Notes under the pieces: model-generated
The model's database searches: none
Told to the model about the DNA's origin: nothing
What the model saw: only the letters and a program-made list of their open reading frames with translations
NCBI RefSeq assembly: GCF_002165135.1
Contig: NZ_NFZQ01000006.1
Span: 62,001-126,000 of the forward strand
Direction of reading: 5' to 3'
Source: Pseudomonas sp. SID14000
Lineage (GTDB): Bacteria > Pseudomonadota > Gammaproteobacteria > Pseudomonadales > Pseudomonadaceae
DNA length: 64,000 bases
Position numbers and translations under genes: made by a program
Shown here: piece after piece, positions 10,651 to 20,081 of the stretch
How positions within the stretch are numbered: position 1 is the first letter of the stretch
How the letters are laid out: each line of letters opens with the position of its first letter

Positions 10651-10720
10651 CTTTCGCGACACAAGGCCGCTCCCGCAGGGACGGCGCAGTACCTGTGGGA
10701 GCGGCCTTGTGTCGCGAAAG
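10651..10720. repeat. REP inverted pair between prpC and acnD
   Basis: Arms at 10651-10679 and 10692-10720 (CTTTCGCGACACAAGGCCGC and its complement) flank a 12-base centre. It is flanked by short GC hairpins (GGGGCTGCTGCGCAGCCC and GGGGCGCGTAGCGCCCC). Confidence 0.85.
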
Positions 10721-10789
10721 GGGCGCGTAGCGCCCCCGAGGCCTGAGCCGCACCTGCCCCCGAATACCGTGACCGAGCCTGATAACGAT

Positions 10790-13378
10790 ATGAACACAGC
10801 ATTCCGCAAGCACCTGCCAGGCACCGACCTGGACTACTTCGATGCCCGCGCGGCGGTCGAGGCCATCAAGCCCGGCGCCTACGATGGCCTGCCTTACACC
10901 TCTCGCGTACTCGCCGAAAACCTGGTGCGCCGCTGCGACCCGGCCACCCTCGACGCCTCGCTGGGTCAGCTGATCGAGCGCAAGCGCGACCTCGACTTCC
11001 CGTGGTTCCCGGCCCGCGTGGTGTGCCACGACATTCTCGGCCAGACCGCGCTGGTCGACCTCGCCGGCCTGCGTGACGCCATCGCCGACAAAGGCGGCGA
11101 CCCGGCCCAGGTCAACCCTGTGGTGCCGGTGCAGCTGATCGTCGACCACTCGCTGGCCGTCGAGTGCGGTGGCTTCGACCCACAGGCCTTCGAAAAGAAC
11201 CGCGCCATCGAAGACCGCCGCAACGAAGACCGCTTCCACTTCATCAACTGGACCAAGAAGGCGTTCAAGAACGTCGACGTGATCCAGCCTGGCAACGGCA
11301 TCATGCACCAGATCAACCTGGAGAAGATGTCGCCGGTGATCCACAACGACCGTGGCGTGGCCTACCCGGACACCTGCGTCGGCACTGATAGTCACACCCC
11401 GCATGTCGACGCCCTGGGCGTGATCGCCATCGGCGTGGGTGGCCTGGAAGCCGAGAACGTGATGCTCGGCCGTGCCTCGTGGATGCGCCTGCCGGAAATC
11501 GTCGGTGTCGAGCTGACCGGCAAGCTGGCACCGAACATCACTGCCACCGACCTGGTGCTGGCCCTGACCGAATTCCTGCGCAAGCAGAAAGTAGTCGGCG
11601 CCTACCTGGAGTTCCACGGCGAGGGTGCTCGTGCCCTGACCCTGGGCGACCGTGCCACCATCTCCAACATGGCCCCGGAATATGGCGCTACCGCGGCGAT
11701 GTTCGCCATCGACCAACAGACCATCGACTACCTGCGCCTGACCGGTCGCGAAGAGCAGCAGGTCAAGCTGGTGGAAACCTATGCCAAGGCTACCGGCCTG
11801 TGGGCCGACAGCCTCGGCGGCGCCGTCTACGAGCGCACCCTGAGCTTCGATCTGTCGAGCGTGGTGCGTAACATGGCCGGCCCGTCCAATCCACACGCCC
11901 GTGTCGCGACCAGCGACCTGGCGGCCAAAGGCATCGCCGGCAGCTGGGAAGAAGTGCCGGGGCAAATGCCTGATGGCGCGGTGATCATTGCCGCCATCAC
12001 CAGCTGCACCAACACCAGCAACCCGCGTAACGTGATTGCCGCAGGCCTGTTGGCACGCAACGCCAACAAGCTGGGCCTGGCCCGCAAGCCGTGGGTCAAG
12101 TCGTCGCTGGCGCCTGGCTCCAAGGCCGTGCAGTTGTACCTGGAGGAGGCGGGGCTGGAAAAGGAACTGGAACAGCTCGGCTTTGGCATCGTCGCCTTCG
12201 CCTGCACCACCTGCAACGGCATGTCCGGCGCCCTGGACCCGGTGATCCAGCAAGAGATCATCGACCGTGACCTGTACGCCACTGCCGTGCTATCGGGCAA
12301 CCGCAACTTCGACGGGCGTATCCACCCGTATGCCAAGCAGGCCTTCCTTGCCTCGCCGCCGCTGGTAGTGGCCTACGCCATCGCCGGTACTATCCGTTTC
12401 GACATCGAGAAGGATGTGCTGGGTGTGGTCGATGGCAAGGAAATCCGCCTAAAGGACATCTGGCCCAGCGACGAAGAGATCGACGCCGTGGTGCGTGCCG
12501 CGGTCAAGCCGGAGCAGTTCCGCAAGGTGTACATCCCGATGTTCGCCATCGAGGAAGATCGTGGGCCGAAGGTGGCGCCGCTGTACGACTGGCGTCCGAT
12601 GAGTACCTACATCCGCCGCCCGCCGTACTGGGAAGGGGCCTTGGCCGGCGAGCGTACCCTGCGCGGCATGCGCCCCCTGGCGGTGCTGCCGGACAACATC
12701 ACTACCGACCACCTGTCGCCGTCCAACGCCATCATGCTCGACAGCGCTGCCGGTGAGTACCTGGCGAAGATGGGCCTGCCGGAGGAGGACTTCAACTCCT
12801 ACGCTACCCACCGTGGCGACCACCTGACCGCCCAGCGCGCCACCTTCGCCAACCCCAAGCTGTTCAACGAAATGGTGCGCAAGGAAGACGGCAGCGTGAG
12901 GCAGGGCTCGCTGGCGCGTATCGAGCCTGAGGGCAAGGTCACCCGCATGTGGGAGGCGATCGAGACCTACATGGAGCGCAAGCAGCCGCTGATCATCGTC
13001 GCCGGTGCCGACTACGGCCAGGGGTCGTCCCGTGACTGGGCGGCCAAGGGTGTGCGCCTGGCCGGTGTCGAGGCGATCGTCGCTGAAGGCTTCGAGCGTA
13101 TTCACCGTACCAACCTGGTGGGCATGGGTGTACTGCCGCTGGAATTCAAACCGGGCACCGACCGCAAGACCCTTGGTCTGGACGGCAGCGAGACTTATGA
13201 CGTGCTGGGTGCACGCACGCCGCGGGCGACGCTGACCCTGGTGGTTACCCGCGCCAACGGCGAGCGCCTGGAGGTACCGGTGACCTGCCGCCTGGACACC
13301 GCCGAGGAGGTATCGATCTACGAGGCCGGCGGGGTGCTGCAGCGCTTTGCCCAGGACTTCCTCGAAGCGACCGCTTAA
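10790..13378 (+). CDS. acnD: 2-methylcitrate dehydratase, Fe/S-dependent (AcnD)
   Basis: 862 aa aconitase-superfamily enzyme that dehydrates 2-methylcitrate to 2-methyl-trans-aconitate, working with PrpF. The three [4Fe-4S] ligands are C406 in ITSCTNTSNP and C472/C475 in CTTCNGMSG, and the swivel domain has YGQGSSRDWAAKGV near residue 745. The ATG at 10790 gives the usual N-terminus (MNTAFRKHLPGTDLDYFDAR); the ribosome site is weak (GAG). The arrangement prpC-acnD-prpF is the diagnostic context that separates AcnD from AcnA. Confidence 0.95.
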   Translation: MNTAFRKHLPGTDLDYFDARAAVEAIKPGAYDGLPYTSRVLAENLVRRCDPATLDASLGQLIERKRDLDFPWFPARVVCHDILGQTALVDLAGLRDAIADKGGDPAQVNPVVPVQLIVDHSLAVECGGFDPQAFEKNRAIEDRRNEDRFHFINWTKKAFKNVDVIQPGNGIMHQINLEKMSPVIHNDRGVAYPDTCVGTDSHTPHVDALGVIAIGVGGLEAENVMLGRASWMRLPEIVGVELTGKLAPNITATDLVLALTEFLRKQKVVGAYLEFHGEGARALTLGDRATISNMAPEYGATAAMFAIDQQTIDYLRLTGREEQQVKLVETYAKATGLWADSLGGAVYERTLSFDLSSVVRNMAGPSNPHARVATSDLAAKGIAGSWEEVPGQMPDGAVIIAAITSCTNTSNPRNVIAAGLLARNANKLGLARKPWVKSSLAPGSKAVQLYLEEAGLEKELEQLGFGIVAFACTTCNGMSGALDPVIQQEIIDRDLYATAVLSGNRNFDGRIHPYAKQAFLASPPLVVAYAIAGTIRFDIEKDVLGVVDGKEIRLKDIWPSDEEIDAVVRAAVKPEQFRKVYIPMFAIEEDRGPKVAPLYDWRPMSTYIRRPPYWEGALAGERTLRGMRPLAVLPDNITTDHLSPSNAIMLDSAAGEYLAKMGLPEEDFNSYATHRGDHLTAQRATFANPKLFNEMVRKEDGSVRQGSLARIEPEGKVTRMWEAIETYMERKQPLIIVAGADYGQGSSRDWAAKGVRLAGVEAIVAEGFERIHRTNLVGMGVLPLEFKPGTDRKTLGLDGSETYDVLGARTPRATLTLVVTRANGERLEVPVTCRLDTAEEVSIYEAGGVLQRFAQDFLEATA

Positions 13379-13397
13379 TCAAGAGCAGCGCGGTCCT

Positions 13398-13486
13398 CTG
13401 TGGGAGCGGGTTTACCCGCGAATGCATCGGCAGATACAACATTGTTTTCTGATCGGACGCTTTCGCGGGTGAACCCGCTCCCACAG
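13398..13486. repeat. REP inverted pair between acnD and prpF
   Basis: CTGTGGGAGCGGGTTTACCC (from 13398) and its near-perfect complement ending at 13486, separated by about 39 bases. Same REP family as at 9346 and 25682. Confidence 0.85.
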
Positions 13487-13512
13487 GGGGCTATGCAAGA
13501 CAGGAATTGAAC

Positions 13513-14703
13513 ATGGCACATGTACCGCAAGTAAAAATCCCCGCCACCTACATCCGTGGCGGCACCAGTAAAGGCGTGTTCTTCCGCCTGCAAGACCTGC
13601 CCGAGCAGGCGCAGATCCCCGGTCCAGCCCGCGATGCACTGCTGTTGCGGGTGATCGGCAGCCCCGACCCGTACGGCAAGCAGATCGACGGCATGGGCGG
13701 CGCCACTTCGAGCACCAGCAAGACCGTGATTCTGTCGCAAAGCATCAAGCCTGAGCACGATGTCGACTACCTGTTCGGCCAGGTCAGCATCGACAAGGCC
13801 TTCGTCGACTGGAGCGGTAATTGCGGCAACCTCTCCGCCGCGGTCGGTTCGTTCGCCATCAGCAGCGGCCTGGTAGACCCCGCACGCATTCCGCGCAATG
13901 GCATTGCTACCGTGCGCATCTGGCAGGCCAACATCGGCAAGACCATCATTGCCCATGTGCCGATCACCGAAGGTGAAGTGCAGGAAACCGGCGACTTCGA
14001 GCTGGACGGGGTGACCTTCCCGGCTGCCGAGGTGCAGCTGGAGTTCCTCGACCCGGCGGCCGACGAAGATGGCGGCGGCGGGGCGATGTTCCCCACCGGC
14101 AATCTGGTCGATGACCTTGAGGTTCCGGGCGTCGGTACGTTCAAGGCGACCCTGATCAATGCTGGTATCCCGACCATCTTCGTCAACGCGGCGGATATCG
14201 GTTACACCGGCACCGAACTGCAGGACGCTATCAACGGCGATCCTCAGGCGCTGTTGCGCTTCGAGACGATTCGCGCCTATGGCGCCGTGCGCATGGGGCT
14301 GATAGACAACGTCGATCAGGCTGCCGGGCGTCAGCACACGCCGAAAGTAGCTTTCGTCGCGCCGCCGAACACCTACACTGCGTCCAGTGGCAAAGCGGTG
14401 CAGGCGGGTGATATCGACCTGCTGGTACGTGCCTTGTCGATGGGCAAGCTGCACCATGCAATGATGGGTACAGCCGCGGTGGCCATCGGTACCGCGGCAG
14501 CCATTCCAGGCACGCTGGTCAACCTCGCGGCAGGCGGGGGCGAGCGCAGCGCCGTGCGTTTCGGCCACCCCTCGGGCACCCTGCGGGTGGGGGCCGAGGC
14601 GCGCCAGGTGAATGGCGAATGGACAGTGACCAAGGCAATCATGAGCCGCAGTGCTCGCGTGCTGATGGAGGGCTGGGTTCGCGTGCCTGGCGATAGCTTC
14701 TAA
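13513..14703 (+). CDS. prpF: 2-methylaconitate cis-trans isomerase
   Basis: 396 aa, PrpF family with a diaminopimelate-epimerase-like double fold. It isomerises the 2-methyl-trans-aconitate formed by AcnD into the cis form used by aconitase. Recognisable stretches are IPATYIRGGTSKGVFFR (8-24), DPYGKQIDGMGGATSSTSK and DWSGNCGNLSAAVGSFAI, with the conserved Lys in GGTSKG and the NCGN loop. AGGA lies seven bases before the ATG; a TTG two codons upstream is less likely. Confidence 0.95.
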   Translation: MAHVPQVKIPATYIRGGTSKGVFFRLQDLPEQAQIPGPARDALLLRVIGSPDPYGKQIDGMGGATSSTSKTVILSQSIKPEHDVDYLFGQVSIDKAFVDWSGNCGNLSAAVGSFAISSGLVDPARIPRNGIATVRIWQANIGKTIIAHVPITEGEVQETGDFELDGVTFPAAEVQLEFLDPAADEDGGGGAMFPTGNLVDDLEVPGVGTFKATLINAGIPTIFVNAADIGYTGTELQDAINGDPQALLRFETIRAYGAVRMGLIDNVDQAAGRQHTPKVAFVAPPNTYTASSGKAVQAGDIDLLVRALSMGKLHHAMMGTAAVAIGTAAAIPGTLVNLAAGGGERSAVRFGHPSGTLRVGAEARQVNGEWTVTKAIMSRSARVLMEGWVRVPGDSF

Positions 14704-14749
14704 CGCACCACTGGCGCTCGGCTTTAGTTGGTTGGGGCTGCTGCGCAGC

Positions 14750-14826
14750 CCTTTCGCGACGCAAGGCCGCTCCCACATGGCGGGCGGTGTACTCCTGTTG
14801 TGGGAGCGGCCTTGTGTCGTGAAAGG
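14750..14826. repeat. REP inverted pair between prpF and prpD
   Basis: CCTTTCGCGACGCAAGGCCG on the left pairs with the complementary arm ending at 14826 (GTCGTGAAAGG), with a few mismatches. It is flanked by GGGGCTGCTGCGCAGCCC at 14734 and a GGGGCGCGAAGCGGCCCC stretch after it. Confidence 0.8.
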
Positions 14827-14865
14827 GGCGCGAAGCGGCCCCGGCAATTCTGAACGGAGCTGCAT

Positions 14866-16350
14866 ATGAGCGCCAACGTAGACCTCAACGCCCGCCCGGA
14901 CTACGACCGGGTGTTGCAAACCCTCGCCGACTACGCCCTCACGTACCGGGTCGAATCCGCCGAAGCCCTGGACACCGCGCGCAACTGCCTGATGGATACC
15001 CTCGGCTGCGGCCTGCTAGCCCTGCGCTTTCCTGAATGCACCAAGCTGCTCGGCCCCCAGGTGGAAGGCACCCTGGTGCCCAATGGTGCGCGCGTCCCCG
15101 GCACCGCCTATCGCCTCGACCCGGTCAAGGCCGCCTGGGACATCGGCTGCACGGTGCGCTGGCTGGACTACAACGATACCTGGCTGGCCGCCGAGTGGGC
15201 CCACCCCTCGGATAACCTTGGCGGAATCCTGGCCGTTGCCGATCACCTGTCGCAGAAGCACGTGGCCGCAGGTGAGGCACCGCTGCTGATGCGTGATGTG
15301 CTCGAAGCCATGGTCATGGCTCACGAGATTCAGGGCGTGATGGCGCTGGAAAACGCCTTCAACCGCGTTGGCCTCGACCACGTGATACTGGTCAAGGTGG
15401 CCTCAACCGCGGTGTGTGCCAGGCTGATGGGGGCCAACCGTGAGCAGATGCTGAGCGCTCTTTCCCATGCCTTCGTCGACGGCCAGGCGCTGCGTACCTA
15501 TCGCCATGCACCCAACGCTGGCTCGCGCAAATCGTGGGCCGCTGGTGACGCTTCCAGCCGTGGCGTGCGCCTGGCCGATATCGCCCTGCGTGGCGAGATG
15601 GGTGTGCCGGGCGTGCTCACCGCGCCACAGTGGGGCTTCTACGATGTGCTGTTCAGCCACACCAACAAGGACCTGGCGCTCAAGCCTGCCGGGCAGCAAG
15701 AGCTGCGCGTGCCGCAGGCCCTGGGTAGCTATGTGATGGAAAACGTGCTGTTCAAGGTCAGTTTCCCTGCCGAGTTCCACGCTCAGACTGCCTGCGAGGC
15801 GGCGGTAGCCCTCCACCCACTGGTGCGTAACCGCCTGCACGAAATCGACCGTATCGTCATCACCACCCAGGAGTCGGCGATCCGCATCATTTCCAAGAGC
15901 GGTCCGCTGGCCAATGCCGCTGACCGCGACCACTGCCTGCAGTACATGGTGGCAGTGCCGCTGATTTTCGGTCATCTGGTGGCCGAGCATTATGAAGATG
16001 CCTTCCATGCCAACCACCCAAGCATCGACCGCCTGCGTGAGAAGATGGAGGTGGTTGAAGACCCGCGCTTCAGCCGTGAGTACCTGGAGGCGGACAAGCG
16101 CTCGATCGCCAACGCACTGCAAGTGTTCTTCAAGGATGGCAGCAGTACCGAGCAGGTGGTGGTGGAATACCCGATCGGGCATCGCCGGCGGCGAGGGGAG
16201 GGCATACCGTTGCTGGAGGCCAAGTTCAGGGACAACCTGGCGACGCGCTTTGCGCGGCAGCGGTGCGGGGAGATTGTGGATGTGTGCAAGGACCAGCAGA
16301 AGCTGGAACAGATGGCGGTGCACAGGTTTGTGGATCTGTTTGTGATCTGA
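14866..16350 (+). CDS. prpD: 2-methylcitrate dehydratase (PrpD)
   Basis: 494 aa, MmgE/PrpD family, iron-sulfur-independent. It dehydrates 2-methylcitrate, in parallel with AcnD/PrpF. Family stretches include [18 protein letters not shown] (about 41-58), [17 protein letters not shown] (about 101-117) and [16 protein letters not shown] (about 223-238). The C-terminal helices match the normal PrpD length (about 483-495 aa). GGAG precedes the ATG. It is the last gene of the prp cluster and converges on acnB. Having both PrpD and AcnD/PrpF is common in pseudomonads. Confidence 0.95.
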   Translation: MSANVDLNARPDYDRVLQTLADYALTYRVESAEALDTARNCLMDTLGCGLLALRFPECTKLLGPQVEGTLVPNGARVPGTAYRLDPVKAAWDIGCTVRWLDYNDTWLAAEWAHPSDNLGGILAVADHLSQKHVAAGEAPLLMRDVLEAMVMAHEIQGVMALENAFNRVGLDHVILVKVASTAVCARLMGANREQMLSALSHAFVDGQALRTYRHAPNAGSRKSWAAGDASSRGVRLADIALRGEMGVPGVLTAPQWGFYDVLFSHTNKDLALKPAGQQELRVPQALGSYVMENVLFKVSFPAEFHAQTACEAAVALHPLVRNRLHEIDRIVITTQESAIRIISKSGPLANAADRDHCLQYMVAVPLIFGHLVAEHYEDAFHANHPSIDRLREKMEVVEDPRFSREYLEADKRSIANALQVFFKDGSSTEQVVVEYPIGHRRRRGEGIPLLEAKFRDNLATRFARQRCGEIVDVCKDQQKLEQMAVHRFVDLFVI

Positions 16351-16363
16351 GGTTGTCTGTGCT

Positions 16364-16458
16364 GGCCTCTTCGCGGCTAAAGCCGCTCCCACAAGGTCCT
16401 GTACAGCCCTGGAAAACTGTGGGGGCCCTGTGGGAGCGGCTTTAGCCGCGAAAAGGCC
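16364..16458. repeat. REP inverted pair between prpD and acnB
   Basis: GGCCTCTTCGCGGCTAAAGC (from 16364) pairs with the arm ending CCGCGAAAAGGCC at 16458. The REP core here is the CGCGGCTAAAGCCGCTCCC subtype, also found at 38944-39032. Confidence 0.85.
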
Positions 16459-16474
16459 GGTACAGGTTGAAACA

Positions 16475-16508
16475 AGAAAGCCCCGGCATTTCTGCCGGGG
16501 CTTTCTTT
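16475..16508. terminator. bidirectional rho-independent terminator between prpD and acnB
   Basis: AAGAAAGCCCCGGCA-TTTC-TGCCGGGGCTTTCTTTT forms a GC-rich hairpin with A-rich and T-rich flanks, so it can terminate transcripts from both sides. It lies 18 bases from the acnB stop. Confidence 0.9.
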
Positions 16509-16526
16509 TACATCTTACAACTCAGC

Positions 16527-19136
16527 TTACGCCTGAACCACCGGGATCTTGGCGTTGGCTGCCGCTTCGCGGAACTCGGCGATCTGGTCGAAGCTCAGGT
16601 AGCGGTAAACGTCGGCAGCCATGCTGTCGATGTCTTTCGCGTACTGCATGTACTCTTCGACGGTCGGCAGCTTGCCGATGATCGAAGCGACAGCAGCCAG
16701 CTCGGCCGATGCCAGGTACACGTTGGTGGCGTCGCCCAGACGGTTCGGGAAGTTACGGGTCGAGGTGGAGACCACGGTCGAACCGGTCTGCACACGTGCC
16801 TGGTTACCCATGCACAGCGAGCAGCCTGGCATTTCCATGCGCGCACCGGCCTTGCCGTAGATGCCGTAGTAGCCTTCTTCGGTCAGCTGGTGAGCGTCCA
16901 TCTTGGTTGGCGGAGCCAGCCACAGACGGGTCGGGATACCGCCCTTGACCTTGTCCAGCAGTTTGCCGGCAGCGCGGAAGTGACCGATGTTGGTCATGCA
17001 CGAACCGATGAATACTTCGTCGATCTTCTCGCCCTGTACCGAAGACAGCAGGCGGGCATCGTCCGGGTCGTTCGGCGCGCAGAGCACAGGCTCTTTCACT
17101 TCGGCCAGGTCGATTTCGATGATTTCGGCATATTCGGCATCGGCGTCGGCCGACAGCAGCTCAGGCTTGGCCAGCCAGGCTTCCATGGCCTGGGCGCGGC
17201 GCTCCAGGGTGCGGGCATCGCCGTAGCCTTCGCCGATCATCCAGCGCAGCAGGGTGATGTTGGACTGCAGGTACTCGGCGATGGCCTTCTCTGGCAGCTT
17301 GATAGTGCAGCCGGCAGCGGAACGCTCGGCCGAGGCGTCGGACAGCTCGAAGGCTTGCTCGACGGTCAGATCGTTCAGGCCTTCGATCTCCAGGATGCGG
17401 CCGGAGAAGATGTTCTTCTTGCCCTTCTTCTCGACGGTCAGCAGGCCCTTCTGGATGGCGTAGTAAGGGATGGCGTGGACCAGGTCACGCAGGGTGATGC
17501 CTGGCTGCAGTTTGCCCTTGAAGCGCACCAGCACGGACTCTGGCATGTCCAGTGGCATGACGCCGGTGGCGGCGGCGAAGGCCACCAGGCCGGAACCGGC
17601 CGGGAACGAGATGCCGATCGGGAAGCGGGTGTGCGAGTCTCCACCGGTACCCACGGTGTCAGGCATCAGCATGCGGTTCAGCCAGCTGTGGATGATACCG
17701 TCGCCCGGGCGCAGCGACACGCCGCCACGGGTGCGGATGAAGTCTGGCAGGGTGTGGTGGGTGGTGACGTCGATTGGCTTCGGATAGGCCGCGGTGTGGC
17801 AGAACGACTGCATCACCAGGTCAGCGGAGAAGCCCAGGCACGCCAGGTCTTTCAGCTCGTCGCGGGTCATCGGGCCAGTGGTGTCCTGGGAACCGACGGT
17901 GGTCATCTTCGGCTCGCAGTAAGTACCTGGGCGCACGCCCTTGCCTTCCGGCAGGCCGCAGGCACGGCCGACCATTTTCTGTGCCAGGGTGAAGCCCTTG
18001 CCCGAATCGGCAGGCTGCTCTGGCTTCTTGAACAGTTCGGAAGTACCCAGGCCCAGCTCGGCGCGGGCTTTTTCGGTCAGGCCACGGCCGACGATCAGCG
18101 GGATGCGGCCGCCAGCGCGGACTTCATCCAGCAGCACTTCGGTTTTCAGCTCGAAAGAGGTGACCAGCTCGTCGCTACCGTGACGGCGCACTTCGCCCTT
18201 GAACGGGTAAACGTCGATGACGTCGCCCATGGCCAGGTTGGTGCAGTCGAATTCGATCGGCAGGGCGCCGGCGTCTTCCATGGTGTTGTAGAAGATCGGG
18301 GCGATCTTGGTGCCGAAGCAGAAGCCACCGGCGCGCTTGTTCGGTACGTACGGGATGTCGTCGCCGAAGAACCACAGCACCGAGTTGGTGGCGGATTTAC
18401 GCGAGGAACCGGTACCGACCACGTCACCGACGTAGGCAACCGGGAAACCCTTGGCCTTGACGGCTTCGATCTGGGCCAATGGGCCGACCGAACCAGGCTG
18501 CTGCGGCTCGATGCCGTCGCGGGCCATTTTCAGCATGGCCAGGGCGTGCAGCGGGATGTCAGGGCGCGACCAGGCGTCCGGGGCAGGGGACAGGTCGTCG
18601 GTGTTGGTTTCGCCAGGCACCTTGAACACGGTCAGGGTGTATTTGTCGGCAATGGCCGGACGCGAGGTGAACCACTCGCCGGCAGCCCAGGATTCCAGCA
18701 CGGCCTTGGCGTGAACGTTGCCGGCCTTGGCTTTTTCGGCCACATCGTGGAAGGCATCGAACATCAGCAGGGTGTGCTTGAGCTGTTCGGCCGCGACGGC
18801 GCCCAGTTCGGCGTCATCCAGCAGTGCGACCAGCGTTTCGATGTTGTAGCCGCCCTGCATGGTACCCAGCAGTTCGGTGGCGTGCTTGCGGTCGATCAGA
18901 GGCGACTTGGTTTCGCCCTTGGCGACGGCAGAGAGGAAAGCGGCCTTGACGTAGGCAGCTTCGTCGACCCCTGGTGGTACGCGGTGGGTGATCAGGTCTA
19001 CGAGGAAGGCTTCTTCGCCGGCCGGCGGGTTTTTCAGCAGCTCGACCAGGCCTGCAGTTTGTTCGGCGTTCAGCGGCTGGGGCACGATGCCCAGGGCGGC
19101 ACGCTCTTCGATGTGTTTGCGGTAGGCTTCAAGCAC
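16527..19136 (-). CDS. acnB: aconitate hydratase B
   Basis: 869 aa bifunctional aconitase / 2-methylisocitrate dehydratase. It acts in the TCA cycle and completes the methylcitrate cycle by hydrating 2-methyl-cis-aconitate. The N-terminal HEAT-like domain (1-160) that distinguishes AcnB is present. [4Fe-4S] ligands are C713 in GSCMTNIG and C772/C775 in CSLCMGN. A GTG start ([16 protein letters not shown]) with GAGGG eight or nine bases upstream is preferred, as it gives the standard AcnB N-terminus. An ATG 15 bases upstream with AGGGA is an alternative. A long inverted repeat lies in its 5' region (19258-19393). Confidence 0.95.
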   Translation of the reverse strand: MLEAYRKHIEERAALGIVPQPLNAEQTAGLVELLKNPPAGEEAFLVDLITHRVPPGVDEAAYVKAAFLSAVAKGETKSPLIDRKHATELLGTMQGGYNIETLVALLDDAELGAVAAEQLKHTLLMFDAFHDVAEKAKAGNVHAKAVLESWAAGEWFTSRPAIADKYTLTVFKVPGETNTDDLSPAPDAWSRPDIPLHALAMLKMARDGIEPQQPGSVGPLAQIEAVKAKGFPVAYVGDVVGTGSSRKSATNSVLWFFGDDIPYVPNKRAGGFCFGTKIAPIFYNTMEDAGALPIEFDCTNLAMGDVIDVYPFKGEVRRHGSDELVTSFELKTEVLLDEVRAGGRIPLIVGRGLTEKARAELGLGTSELFKKPEQPADSGKGFTLAQKMVGRACGLPEGKGVRPGTYCEPKMTTVGSQDTTGPMTRDELKDLACLGFSADLVMQSFCHTAAYPKPIDVTTHHTLPDFIRTRGGVSLRPGDGIIHSWLNRMLMPDTVGTGGDSHTRFPIGISFPAGSGLVAFAAATGVMPLDMPESVLVRFKGKLQPGITLRDLVHAIPYYAIQKGLLTVEKKGKKNIFSGRILEIEGLNDLTVEQAFELSDASAERSAAGCTIKLPEKAIAEYLQSNITLLRWMIGEGYGDARTLERRAQAMEAWLAKPELLSADADAEYAEIIEIDLAEVKEPVLCAPNDPDDARLLSSVQGEKIDEVFIGSCMTNIGHFRAAGKLLDKVKGGIPTRLWLAPPTKMDAHQLTEEGYYGIYGKAGARMEMPGCSLCMGNQARVQTGSTVVSTSTRNFPNRLGDATNVYLASAELAAVASIIGKLPTVEEYMQYAKDIDSMAADVYRYLSFDQIAEFREAAANAKIPVVQA

Positions 19137-19257
19137 AGTTATTACCCTCATCAGTGGTCCCTAAAGGGAGTCCGGGACGCTCATCCAGCATTCAATGCAC
19201 CCATGCGCTGCCACGGCTTTGTGGGCCGCCCAACCAGGGTCGCAAAGAATCCTTACA

Positions 19258-19393
19258 GAAGCTGCTTTCAAAGTTTTACGCCAGCAGAACGGGGAGCTGA
19301 TGAGGGCTGGCACGGGCATGCGAGGGATGCATGGCCCGGGCCAACGCCGTTCTACCGGATGAACTGTGCTCGTGACGCTTTGAAAACAGCTTC
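19258..19393. other. structured palindromic element upstream of acnB
   Basis: The gap 19137-19506 (370 bases) holds no gene I can support. Within it, GAAGCTGCTTTCAAAG (19258-19273) pairs with CTTTGAAAACAGCTTC (19378-19393). Inside this, AGAACGG pairs with CCGTTCT and GGCACGGGCATGC with GCATGGCCCGGGCC, giving a nested 136-base fold. It is probably in the acnB leader or flanks its promoter. It does not match the REP family. Function unknown. Confidence 0.55.
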
Positions 19394-19506
19394 CAACGGA
19401 CATTGTTGCCTTTGAAAAGGCGGGATGATTCTACGGCAAAAAATGCCCGAAGGTAAGGCGGCGAAGATGACTTTAACGAGTGACCCTGGTTAGACAAAGG
19501 GCTAAC

Positions 19507-20010
19507 ATGAGCCCGTGTTCCACCGCCAAGCTGTTGTTTTTCATGTCCAACAAGTCCATCAAGACCCCTTGCGTCGGCCTGTGCTCCACGGTGTACGGAG
19601 ACACGGTGTGCCGTGGCTGCAAGCGTTTTCACCATGAAGTGATCAACTGGAACGGCTACGACGATGCGCAAAAGCGCGCCGTGTGGCTGCGTCTGGAGCA
19701 GTTGCTGGTGCAGGTGATGATGGCCAAGGTGGAGGTGTTCGACAAAGGGCTGCTGCGCCAGCAACTGGAGCAGCGTTCCATTCGCTTTGTCGAGCAGCAG
19801 TCGGAATATTGCTGGGCGTACCAGCTGATTGCCCGCGGGGCGCGGATGATCCGTGACCTGGAAGCCTATGGCATGGTGCTGCTGCCGGAGTTTCGCGACT
19901 GGGAGCTGCCGCAGTTGCGCGACGCCATCGACCGGGAGTTCTTCTTGCTGTCCGAGGCGCATTACCAGCGCTACATCGCCCCGGCCTTCCTGCAGCAGGC
20001 TTTGGAGTAG
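19507..20010 (+). CDS. DUF1289 domain protein
   Basis: 167 aa. The N-terminal DUF1289 domain carries the four-Cys motif CVGLCSTVYGDTVCRGCKR (residues 25-43), probably a small metal-binding site. The rest is helical with no recognised domain. The start at 19507 has AAGGG six bases upstream; the ATG at 19543 (MSNKSIKTPCVG) gives a more compact N-terminus but has no ribosome site, so the start is uncertain. Divergent from acnB. Family function is unknown. Confidence 0.75.
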   Translation: MSPCSTAKLLFFMSNKSIKTPCVGLCSTVYGDTVCRGCKRFHHEVINWNGYDDAQKRAVWLRLEQLLVQVMMAKVEVFDKGLLRQQLEQRSIRFVEQQSEYCWAYQLIARGARMIRDLEAYGMVLLPEFRDWELPQLRDAIDREFFLLSEAHYQRYIAPAFLQQALE

Positions 20011-20081
20011 GCCGTTTCCTGCTGATTCAGGATGGCATTGCTCGCGTAGTGTCCGGCGTTTCCCATGTTCAGGAAACGCCC

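Noticed and set aside
16467..19415. A long open frame antisense to acnB (about 980 codons).
   Set aside because: It lies wholly opposite a clear aconitase gene, has no family resemblance and is the usual mirror frame of high-GC coding sequence.
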